This document shows, piece by piece, positions 55,208-64,000 of a DNA stretch of 64,000 nt (position 1 is its first letter; each line of letters begins with the position of its first letter). Location: NCBI GenBank assembly GCA_038501625.1, contig JAZAYU010000010.1, forward strand, positions 4,610,912-4,674,911, read 5' to 3'. The translations under genes and the position numbers were made by a program. The stretch is from Corbicula japonica. Its lineage: Eukaryota; Mollusca; Bivalvia; Venerida; Cyrenidae. The notes under the pieces are model-generated. The model saw nothing but the letters and a program-made list of their open reading frames with translations. It searched no databases and had not been told where the DNA came from.

Positions 55208-57972
55208 CACTCATTCTCAGGAGAATTGGGATTTTGATGTCGTCATGAAATAATTTTATCTAGTGTGTATGTGATCACGAAATATTATGGTCAATGTGTA
55301 GTACTAAGTCCAGCAAAGATTTTACAGCTAAGATGTTTAGCACAGCGTTATTGTCAGCATTCGTACTCGATGCTAAACATGTGATTTGTAATGTTCGAGA
55401 CTGTCGCTTTTTAAATTCCCGAAGTTTGTGCAAATACACATCAAAAAACTGTTGCATCTTATGCTGTATTTGTACATTTTAAATAAACATATGTCATGTT
55501 TATTGTATATTGTTGTTTTTAAACAAGACAGTTGTGATTTAGGCCAAACACTGGCAAAAGAACTTTGTCGCCTGATTTTGGAAGGTCGCCGTAATCTCCA
55601 AGACCTAGGGACAAATAGAATTATTACTTATGATATGATGTTTACCGAAGAAATCTCGAAGTTGAAATCATCGGTAGAATGCCATTCCTTTACGACAAGG
55701 TCGTCTTTATAGACTGTAATAAAATAATCCGCCGAAATTTTGCATCTAAAATTATATTGTGTTGTTTTATGTAAAAAAAAAGTGTGTAAAGTTCGCTACG
55801 TAAATTTTCTGTTTGGAGCTATTCTGTTTCCAATGTTTGTTTACTAATAAGATAGTTTGTATGGTAGATTTAAAAAAAATCGCCAACCAAATATTCATTT
55901 CTCATAAACAGTTAAACTGAGATACAAAATTCAGTGATTTGTAATGTACGATACTGTAATCTTCGATACGTTTGTTTATCACACAGCAAGTATTTGCAAA
56001 GTGCTCACTTTAAAATACATTATCTCTAGATATGAGATGAAAGGAATGATGTCACATCTATATCATTATATCAGATGATGCTCTCTACCATCTGTAAAAG
56101 AGGTTACTACTCAAGCATGTCAAGGTTTTGATTATTTTTCTCTAAATTGTCAAAAAAGGATTATTTTTTAGTTTAAAGCAGCATTATTGCACAGCTATAT
56201 GATACACCACACTGGTTACATTTAATTAACATATATGCATACTGTGATTGTTTATGCAATGTAATGTTCGCTACCACTTGTAGCGAACATTACACTGTTT
56301 TGAAAGTGTATTGTTTAAGTGTTTTTCTTGATTTCGAGTAGTTCTAAATACAATAAACTTTTTTATTTATGCATTATCGTTTGCTTACCAAAAGATATAA
56401 GAAAAGACAATGTACACAACTTAAGTGCATTAAATACTAAAAAAAAAGTAAAATAGAATCCTACTTCTTATATTATCAAATCTTGTTGTCATACTGTACG
56501 ACTTTTGGGAACTGAGATAATTCATAAAAATGCCTTAACAGACATGATATGAATAAGTTTGCAGCTAACACACCAAATTAATGATAATTCAGTCGTGATT
56601 GTGACAAAAATTCTCACCAACTATTCGATTAATTTATAGAGCCCGATTTTTACACTAATGTCATTGATAACCACGCCCGTCCCGGCTTCCGACCAAAAAA
56701 ATTAATTAAACTAAATCAAGAACTAAGTTTGAGTTCTCCGAAAGTGACGAGACCAGCTTTTCAGTACACGCAGTATTGGCTTAATGATAAATCCTGTTTG
56801 GTTCATGTATTTCTGACATAAGTTTCCAAAAAAATAGTTTATAAATTTGTATTGTACGAAACATTGTTGGTACATTAATAACGATAATAAATTTGTTTTG
56901 ATTTAAAACGTTGTTTTGATTTTAATCGTTACTATTTGTCTTAATAAATAATTAATCCGTTTTTAACTTTCCTATAAGCATTTGTATTCGAAAACAATAA
57001 CTAATGTTTGTATGTTGAAGTGTAATGTTAGCTACATTGTTAAATTTACATATTATCAGCCACCGATGACTTTATAATGCATCTATGGTTATATATTATG
57101 TTTTGATTGTTAAGATGTTGCGTATTTATTTATAAGTTGTGTTTTTTATCTTATTTATCATCAGCTTCCTCAGAAAATTACTAAACTACATATCTGAGAA
57201 CTTGTGTGCATATAATCCCTAAAATAATGACAAAATGAAATTTTACAAAAACTTATTAATAATTTCATAGTTTCAATTTGTTATATAATTGTTATATATT
57301 AAACAGAACTCTCAGAGACGAATTATTATTCTAAATTGAAGACTCCTTTTCACATATTATTTTTTCACTTAGAAGTGTGTAATGTTCGATACTAAGTACA
57401 TGTTTACAATAATTTGAAAGCCTGCACCAATTGTCTATATCTGGTTGTTCTGATGATATAACAAGAATATTAATACTTTCACGTCTCAAATTAACCCAAG
57501 TACAGGTATTATAAATGCTAAATCTCAGAAATATAAGAAGTGTTGCCTAGTGTTATTTGAGTGATAAATATCTGTCTGCAATTCAGATATGTCATCAAAT
57601 TTCTTAAATTACAAAGGCTCATAATTATGTAATGAGAAAATAGTTATGGATTTATTACTTATTTGATGATTAATACCTTATTTAACTTCCGGATGATTTA
57701 TAAATGTGTATTTTTCTTTCAAATCAATGTTCATGTTGGTTTCTTATGCTAAGGCATAAGTGTCGTACATTTCAATGCAACAATTAGTAAAGAATGTTGT
57801 GCTTCTTTCAGTGGTCACCACAATTTTATGCATTTTTTGATGTTCAAGATAATTTTCAGCTTTTTATTTCAAAATGTGATCTGTCGAATTTCAATAAAAT
57901 AAAGTAGTTTGGGAAAACTTTATTTTTTAATTTTTCTTCTTGCCAATATCCCAATTCTCATGAGAATGAGTG
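55208..57972. mobile_element. 2.8-kb TIR element with eight copies of TGTAATGTTCGNTAC, TAA target duplication
   Basis: The ends are 25-bp inverted repeats with one mismatch (CACTCATTCTCA-G/T-GAGA, then ATTGGGAT), and each end contains its own small palindrome ATTCTCANGAGAAT. The flanking TAA is present on both sides (55205-55207 and 57973-57975), and intact S1 copies show a single TAA there, which proves the insertion. A 3-bp TAA duplication suits PIF/Harbinger-type elements. Inside, TGTAATGTTCGATAC and close variants occur at about 55387, 55784, 55940, 55955, 56260, 56280 (inverted), 57021 and 57379. Open frames at 55294-55712 are short and not recognisable as transposase. Confidence 0.82.
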
Positions 57973-58000
57973 TAATGGAAATGCATATAAGGTAACGTCA
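57973..58000 (+). repeat. Dispersed repeat family S1, right remnant of the interrupted copy
   Basis: TAATGGAAATGCATAT continues the S1 copy cut at 55207, then similarity is lost. Confidence 0.75.
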
Positions 58001-58014
58001 TTGAGTACACACCC

Positions 58015-58400
58015 TTTTGCTTTACAATGCTATTAGCTTCTTGTGTTTTTCATGTTTGTGTGCTTTTGAATGCAACATTGTATAGCTGATGGGTGGGTTG
58101 GAGTTATTTCACCAAGTCAACTTGTACTTCTTTGTTCATTTGAGAACTTGTTGGGGCAAGAGTGAGGTTGGTTCACCCTAGAATGTGGTTTAAACCCCAG
58201 TGACAATTTGATTTGCCACTGACCGTTCCAAGACGGTAACCCGTCGGGTTCTCATTTTTGTTAATAGTTTGTGGTGTCTGTTTTGAAGCTTATCATTTTG
58301 TTAACCATGCTCTTTCTCTTCCAATTGTCTGTGTGGGGAGGCTGTTTTTCTGAATGTGGTAATTCCTGATTTGCATATTTCATCTTTTTAAGAACTACAA
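58015..58400 (+). repeat. Dispersed repeat family S2, long copy
   Basis: Follows the 23845-24250 copy block by block: TGCTATTAGCTTCTTGTG, TGTGTGCTTTTGAATGCAAC, AGCTGATGGGTGGGTTGGAG, GAGTGAGGTTGGTTCACCCT, GTGGTTTAAACCCCAGTG and GGTAACCCGTCGGGTTCTCA. Ends with TTTGCATATTTCATCTTTTT. Confidence 0.7.
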
Positions 58401-59380
58401 TTGCAAGCCACTAGAGAGGCAAAAAATTAAAATATAACATTAAAACTTTTCAAAAACGACGAATTTTCTTACTTTTAAGATGGAAAAACGTTATTTTCAA
58501 AACCTGGTATATGTATATCACTATAGAAAATGTTTTTGGTTTGAATACTTTTAGTACATTTCATCAGTTTACACATTCTTAGCGAAATCAATGAGAATAT
58601 GATGACAATTGTGTCATTGAATGAGCATAACCTTTTTCTATTTATTTGACCTAGTAATCGTTTTATGGATCTCAACAAATCCCGTGTCTAACTGGTCGGT
58701 AACACACGCATGTTTAGAAAGTTGATAGACATTGGATAAAAAAAACGATGACCGCTAATGCGTATAAGTAAGGTGATCTTTATGATTCACCCACTGACTT
58801 AGTTTTCTCTATGGTAGACCCAGTTTCGAAAAGGGCCGTGACACAATGAACACAAAAATTTTAACAAGTATGATTGTAATCAGATAAAACTTGTGACTTC
58901 TACTGTCTTTACAAGGTATAAACTTCTTTAAAGTTGACCTAATGTCCAATACAAAAGGTATCGAGAAACCACCGAAATAAAACTCTGAGCATGCGCACAT
59001 GAATTAGAGTAGCCACATACACAATTAGAAACCTAGAAGGAAAGTAGAAAAGTAATACAAAAATCAGCAACAAATATCACAGACAGATAACACAGAGGAT
59101 ACATAGACAAAACAATCGACGTTGAAACGTTCAATTGCAAAACTACAATATATTAACCACTGGGGGTTATTTATCGTTTTGACGCGCACAACTTCTCGTC
59201 TTTTCTTTCTAAACTATTCATGACAAGTAACGAATTGAAACTAGAGCCTCCTTAACAATTAATGGGAAATTTTGAAGACGTTATTATTTTGTGCAAGACT
59301 TTCGATTTTCGGTTGATATTTTGCAACCGGAAGTAGAAAGGCTCGTAGGTCAAATGTTCACTCCATCAACACGATTTGCA
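58401..59380. other. No gene recognised
   Basis: Contains TTAGAGTAGCCACATACACA near 59005, matching the 5963-6677 element ends, without a partner in range. Confidence 0.4.
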
Positions 59381-59735
59381 GAACGTATGGTCAAAACTGG
59401 CCGGCTCAAGGTCAAGGTCACTCTGGTGTTATAGGTTTGAACCATGTATTTCGTGTCCGCTCCATAACTTATAAACTCCTGGAAGGAATTTTATCACTTG
59501 GATGATGTGCAGAACCTGTGTTTAAGCCATGCTGGTTCAAGGCTAATGTCACAAATCGATGTCAAAAGTTTGAGCCATGGATGTATTTCCTGTTTGCTGC
59601 ATAATTTCTACACCCCATGAAAGAATTTCATGTAACTGATCAAATGTTGACCTCGATGAGAAATGTGCAAACACTATATTTCAAATATCCTGGCTCAAGG
59701 TCAAGGTCACAAGTGGAAGTATATTATTTCGGTGA
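59381..59735 (+). repeat. Degenerate tandem repeat rich in AAGGTCAAGGTCA
   Basis: Two to three units of about 140-155 bp start near GCAGAACGTATG (59381), GCAGAACCTGTG (59511) and GCAAACACTATA (59667). Each has a GGCTCAAGGTCAAGGTCAC or diverged version, then a block about TTTGA-CCATG-TATTTC, and a CTCCATAACTT-like block. AGGTCAAGGTCA is a direct repeat of a nuclear-receptor half site with no spacer. Such AAGGTCAAGGTCA repeats are common in molluscs as far as I recall. Confidence 0.6.
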
Positions 59736-59741
59736 CATTAA

Positions 59742-60279
59742 AGGGAGATGTGCAGGATTGATGAATGGAACAGATTTGCGAAAAGGGTTATTAATCAGTT
59801 GAATATCATTATTTGAAGCTCAAATATTGATTTACACCCGAAATATTTCAAACCAATATTTAATAAAAAAGATATATAAATGGTGTTTCCTATCCTATGC
59901 GACGCGCATAGGTTAGCTATTTTTGTATTTCCCGCGTAAAGCCGCGGTGGTTTTTGGGATTGTCACGTGATCACTTCAACCAAAATACGCATTCGGTTTA
60001 CCTTGCCGACTATCGACGTCGCTATTTGTTTCAAAATATCTGGGCCACCACGAATAGTAAGCGTGACATTCCCATGATCGCTAAATATAGAATGTATTTT
60101 TGTATAGGGATTTCTTCAGCGGATTGTTTTCAGGTCCGGTAAAATGGTAAAATTAACCGAAAACTTCCTCCTGGAGGGTTTGAAATGTAGAGTTTCGTGA
60201 AAAGTACACGTAAGTGTTACATAGATCGATCTGTTTACGATTTTACCGAGTACAACTGCTCGACCCTGCACATCTCCCT
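59742..60279. mobile_element. MITE with TTAA target duplication
   Basis: The ends are AGGGAGATGTGCAGG and its complement CCTGCACATCTCCCT, each flanked by TTAA (59738-59741 and 60280-60283). TTAA duplication points to a piggyBac-like or similar superfamily, though the terminal bases are not classic piggyBac. The 538-bp interior has no transposase; the 62-codon frame at 59954-60142 is not supported. It sits at the end of the GGTCA-rich repeat. Confidence 0.7.
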
Positions 60280-60451
60280 TTAAGCAACAAACCAAACAAT
60301 TTTATGGTATGTTATACATGCCATTTGCTTACATGGAGTGTACTACTCCAGTGCAAAATTTTTTTCAAACAAAATTTGAACAATTATTTACTTTACGTTT
60401 CCAATAATATTTTCAACATTCCCTATTGCGGCGGGGGATATTACTGTCCTT

Positions 60452-60560
60452 CAGACCCCCATCGTCGGATACCCACGCTCGACTATATTCCGTTTTACTA
60501 CATTCGTCGAATGGAGAGTAACGGAATGGATCGGTCGTGGGTGTCCGACGATGCAGACCC
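60452..60560. repeat. GC-richer hairpin flanked by direct CAGACCCCC
   Basis: Left arm ATCGTCGGATACCCACGCTC and ATTCCGTT, right arm AACGGAAT and GTGGGTGTCCGACGAT, with about 25 bp between. CAGACCCCC occurs on both outer sides in direct orientation. The 120-codon frame through it (60214-60576) is not supported as a gene. Confidence 0.65.
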
Positions 60561-61021
60561 CCCTAGTTCAATTTGATTGTGACAGAGAAAATTTCGTACG
60601 TTTAATGTTCAAGTTCCCATGTGTACTAAAATGAAACTTTATTGCTGTAAATTGTATAAGCATTAACAAGAAAAGTATAACACAGATGTGTTATATGTGG
60701 ACGACATTTAAAAGAATTTAGATGTTGGGTGTAAGAGTTCATGCAGGTGATGCATTGTTTTTAAACAAAGAAAGACTTAAGTGATAATATATTGTTGTCT
60801 TTTATTGGCAAAGGGTATTGAACGTTGAAGAATGTGCTTTTGTATTACATGTAGTTGTGGAACGCGTTTAATACAGTTAAATATAATGATAACTAGCCGG
60901 AAAATAGTGAAAGAGATGGTTGCTATGGTAACATGCAGTATGATGAAGAATTGCCAGAACTATATGTATTGATATGTATTCATTTTAGGATACAAAATAA
61001 TTTCTCACATTTTAAGGATTT
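60561..61021. other. No gene recognised
   Basis: AT-rich DNA without a supported feature. Confidence 0.4.
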
Positions 61022-61183
61022 ACTACACTCCTCCTTGCACCTTTATCGATAAAAAAAAGAAAAGTATCAACATTTCAAGAACGGCAAAATGCCTTACAAT
61101 GAAATTTTGCACAAATGAATGTTAATTTTGTTTAGTTTGATAATTTTCTTTTTAATCGATTGTCGAACAAGGAGGAGTGTAGT
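61022..61183. mobile_element. Short foldback MITE, family M
   Basis: Ends ACTACACTCCTCCTTG and CAAGGAGGAGTGTAGT with arms continuing through ATCGATAAAAAAAAGAAAA and TTTTCTTTTTAATCGAT. The centre has GGCAAAATGCC and TTTGCACAAATGAATGT, which it shares with the longer element at 11907-12549. Confidence 0.75.
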
Positions 61184-62592
61184 GGACCGTTAAGAGCATT
61201 CAAAATTTCATAAATGTAACTGATTTTTCATTATTGTCATTCTAGAGTTCATAAGTAGATACTCTACTGAGAGCTATGTAAGCCATTCATCCTTGTAATA
61301 TCGTTTTCCCGATATCAACAGCAGCTAAAGATAATGTTAGACCTTGTACTTTGTGGACAGTTACACCAACATTTAATTTTCATGAAGGAGTTACCTGGAA
61401 GTTAAAAATTATCATAGCACTAACCACATTACAATGAATTTGCTCTATATAAACTCAACATTACCTTTAAAAATTGTCCTACCACGTGCATGGCAATTTC
61501 TTTGTACTTTCAGGATGAAAATCTATACTAACTTTCTATATTCAGACACAGCATCTTGGTCCCGTAAACCAGGAGGCTGGGGGATGGGAGGGGGTGGGGG
61601 TGAGTCACACTGCAATACCACCTCAAACCAAATTATTCTGAACAGAAAACACGGTGACGAATCAGGACGGTGCCTTGTTGTGCAAATTGCGTTTCGTCTT
61701 GCCTTGTTGTCCCGTACAACGGCGCCTCCTAAGCTTTTTATCAAAATTGTATGTAACATTTATTGCAAACTCATCAATTTCTGTTTACCATCGTTACTTT
61801 GATTTAAAAGAAAAATGTGACGGAACATGTTATCGTTTTCTTTATCGGTTTCAAGTACTGAAGAAAGCAGAATAATATGGATTGTTTCAGAAAAGCTTGT
61901 TTTTTTGTCGATGTATATTGACCCACTTGTATTAAATTTTGTTGTGAGTAATTTACAAGGGAGATTTTAACGATTTTTACACAATGGACTCGTCCATTTC
62001 ATTTCCGATGGTTCAGTACTGTAAAATAGTCTTAACATCGACACATGAAAACGCCATATTAATGTGGTTTATCAATTTAAAAGTGTTTTAAAAAATGTTA
62101 TAAAAGAACGGTTCTTGTTGATACATGGCACCGGTTCCTTATTGTGCGAAAACCGTTTACAGTATTGTTGTTAAAATGCGGAGACGTATGATTTGGATTC
62201 TGCTTTATTTTGGATTTTGAGGCTGTACTGAATTACCTTCTGCATCTCTTTCTTGTGTTCGCTTTTAGGGAAAACTGTACATCGTTTTACAAAGAAACAG
62301 TCACCTCAGTTGCAAGATTCACACTAGTAAGTTTAAACTAAAGAAACAGAAAATAGATGAAAAGGGAACTTTTAAACAGCGAATCACATTTCTGAAGTGC
62401 TTTTAAGTCAAACGAGGTAAACTGGTAAATGGCGATTGGATTAACACATTTCAGGTGCATAAGACGTAATCCGGTTTAATTCAGTTTGATCGATAATGTG
62501 TAAATGCAAAAATAAAAAAACCCATAAATATCAATTTTTAGTTGTTTAATTTGACTACAAAAAACGGTATAATATTAAAGTTGGAATCTTTT
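61184..62592. other. No gene recognised
   Basis: A 122-codon open frame at 61434-61802 crosses a G-rich run (about 61575-61605) and has frames open on both strands, with no splice support. A short S1 head fragment, GATGAAAAGGGAACTTTTAA, is near 62356. Confidence 0.35.
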
Positions 62593-62596
62593 TGCT

Positions 62597-62622
62597 GGGT
62601 TAAAATATTTTAACCCAGCTTT
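62597..62622. repeat. Perfect 26-bp palindrome
   Basis: GCTGGGTTAAAAT followed directly by ATTTTAACCCAGC. No larger element could be delimited around it. Confidence 0.7.
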
Positions 62623-64000
62623 TTGTAAAGGGAGTAAATCAAGTTTTTTTTAAATTTCATTGGAGAACTTCGATCGTCCCCGTCGAGTTCTATGCTGTTC
62701 ATTCTGAAAGCTGGATAATAATAATAATGCCTTGATTTTGATTACTAAAGTATATCAAATAAACAGCTTAACGCTGTCTACGGTGGAATACTGAACTCAA
62801 ACCCCGTCTCCAGAGGTCTCCAAAAAGTTTACAATTGTTTAAATTATGTCTCATCTATCACATATAAAAACACCTTTTCTCACAATTCGGATAATTAATT
62901 TTTCTTATGTTGTCATCTTTCATATGTTACAAATAAAATTTAACAACCAAAAATACGAAAAAAATAATTTCACAACGCCAATCCGCAGTATGTGCGCTCA
63001 AACCAAGTAAAGCATTTGACAGGTTTTAGATTTTATCACTTGTACCAGTCCAATGGATTTTATTACTTGTACCTGTCCTCTGCTGGATGCGAAATGGACG
63101 AGCTTATTAAAAAAAAAAACATAGCCACAGGTTACTGCATTGTAACCTGCTGGTGTCATAAATAAATATACAGTAAGTGTTATAATCGTGGACAGATTAA
63201 GCTGCAGTCGTATTTTTATGTGATGCTTATATTGTCAAATGTTCATTAGTTGTTGCCAACAAAAATGAAATTTCGAGGTTCAAAGCCTTCAAAGCGACAT
63301 CAGATCTCATGAAACTGTAAGAATAACCGTATTTATGCTTATAATGAAATATGTGTACCACTAAACTGCCCCTTTAATTGGTGTCCATGCCGGGTGAGGG
63401 GGGCGGGACGTGCCCAGGGTGCCCCCGCTGAATTTGCCCCTGAACTTATTCTTCTATTTAAATATTTGAAAATCAGAATGATTATTTTTGGCGTTGCCGA
63501 ACCAGGTAACAATATATCGAAAAAAAATTGTCTTTGTATTTTAGGCACATAGGCCACCGTTGTCTGAAAATCAATGAAACAGCTTCTGCATCAACAGGCG
63601 CCGTTTCTGAGAAGAAACAAGCGTTGATCTTTCTGAATGAATAAACCAGTGTTTAGTGCACCAACCACTAATTTGCGCTAACTTGCTGACAGAGTACTGA
63701 CTCAAATTGTATTCTAACTTTTCCAAATCATAAAAGCTATAACATTAACAGTAAAAATCGACAATTTCGTCGAGACCCAATGCATTTTGTGAAGTAGTGA
63801 CTATCTGTTTTCTATTTTACAAGACTACTACGAAATTTATTGACCTGAAATGACATGTGCAGCAACAATTAACATCATTGAAGTTCCGTGACATTGATAT
63901 TTTTTCTACTTACATTGTGTAAATGGGAGTTTTTTGTACCGAAATTGATCACATCGTGAGATAGTAACGTCGAGGTTCCGTTGTAAGGGTCAACAAGGCA
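62623..64000. other. No gene recognised
   Basis: Holds a small hairpin CAGGTTAC-TGCATT-GTAACCTG near 63127 and a G/C-rich patch at about 63390-63440. The 72-codon minus frame at 63339-63557 over that patch is not supported. Confidence 0.35.

Noticed and set aside
61434..61802. 122-codon plus frame with an overlapping minus frame
   Set aside because: Both strands are open over a G-rich run; no splice sites, and residues do not suggest a domain.
1..64000. CRISPR arrays, operons, rRNA genes and intact tRNA genes
   Set aside because: None found. The only regular direct repeats are the minisatellite, microsatellites and short arrays listed, without spacers of CRISPR type.

Overview
The window looks like a piece of a eukaryotic, probably marine invertebrate and most plausibly bivalve mollusc, nuclear genome. 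The reasons are an AT-rich background, no bacterial-style gene packing, intron-like splice signals around the few believable coding exons, long microsatellites, and a dense load of dispersed repeats, hairpin elements and DNA-transposon remnants. The organism call is inference; no gene here identifies a species. Most of the sequence is non-coding.

Coding content is sparse. The best gene is on the minus strand at 34767-35569: two exons that join in frame to give a hydrophobic segment, a coiled coil, a second hydrophobic segment and a short basic tail (5' exons not found). A second gene or gene relic lies on the plus strand at 13199-14038 (two exons that join in frame, with one in-frame stop). 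A possible terminal exon is at 11789-11851. Transposon-derived coding remnants are a mariner transposase with its catalytic core deleted (51834-52458, minus) and a frameshifted reverse transcriptase fragment (about 23185-23650, plus).

Layout. 1-11.8 kb: mostly plain AT-rich DNA with two dispersed repeat families and a TIR-bounded element at 5963-6677. 11.9-14.3 kb: an inverted-repeat element and the plus-strand gene candidate. 15-24.3 kb: dispersed repeats, a 30-bp minisatellite, two palindrome-headed elements and the reverse transcriptase relic. 25.3-25.6 kb: large simple repeat. 26.9-31.2 kb: a large inverted repeat of about 3.2 kb abutted by a mariner-like element. 32-34.2 kb: a foldback, a pogo-like non-autonomous element and near-perfect hairpins. 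34.5-35.6 kb: the minus-strand gene. 37.8-47.4 kb: a 4.2-kb TIR element with a nested palindromic element, then a stack of foldbacks and palindrome-headed elements. 50.5-54 kb: hairpin, internally deleted mariner, tandem arrays. 55.2-58 kb: a 2.8-kb TIR element interrupting an older repeat. 59.4-61.2 kb: a GGTCA-rich tandem repeat, a TTAA-flanked MITE and hairpins.

The most unusual signal is a set of palindrome-headed elements (families called F1, F2, F3 and F5 here). Each has a long hairpin joined to a tail whose ends form a second inverted repeat, and the F1 and F3 hairpins share a nearly identical GC-rich core. The second is a pair of TIR elements (37793-42000 and 55208-57972) that share terminal sequence CACTCA-N-TCTCA (degenerate at the last copy's first base) and each carry many dispersed copies of an internal motif. 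The genes do not form any visible pathway together; the window is mainly a record of repeated insertion, foldback formation and decay.
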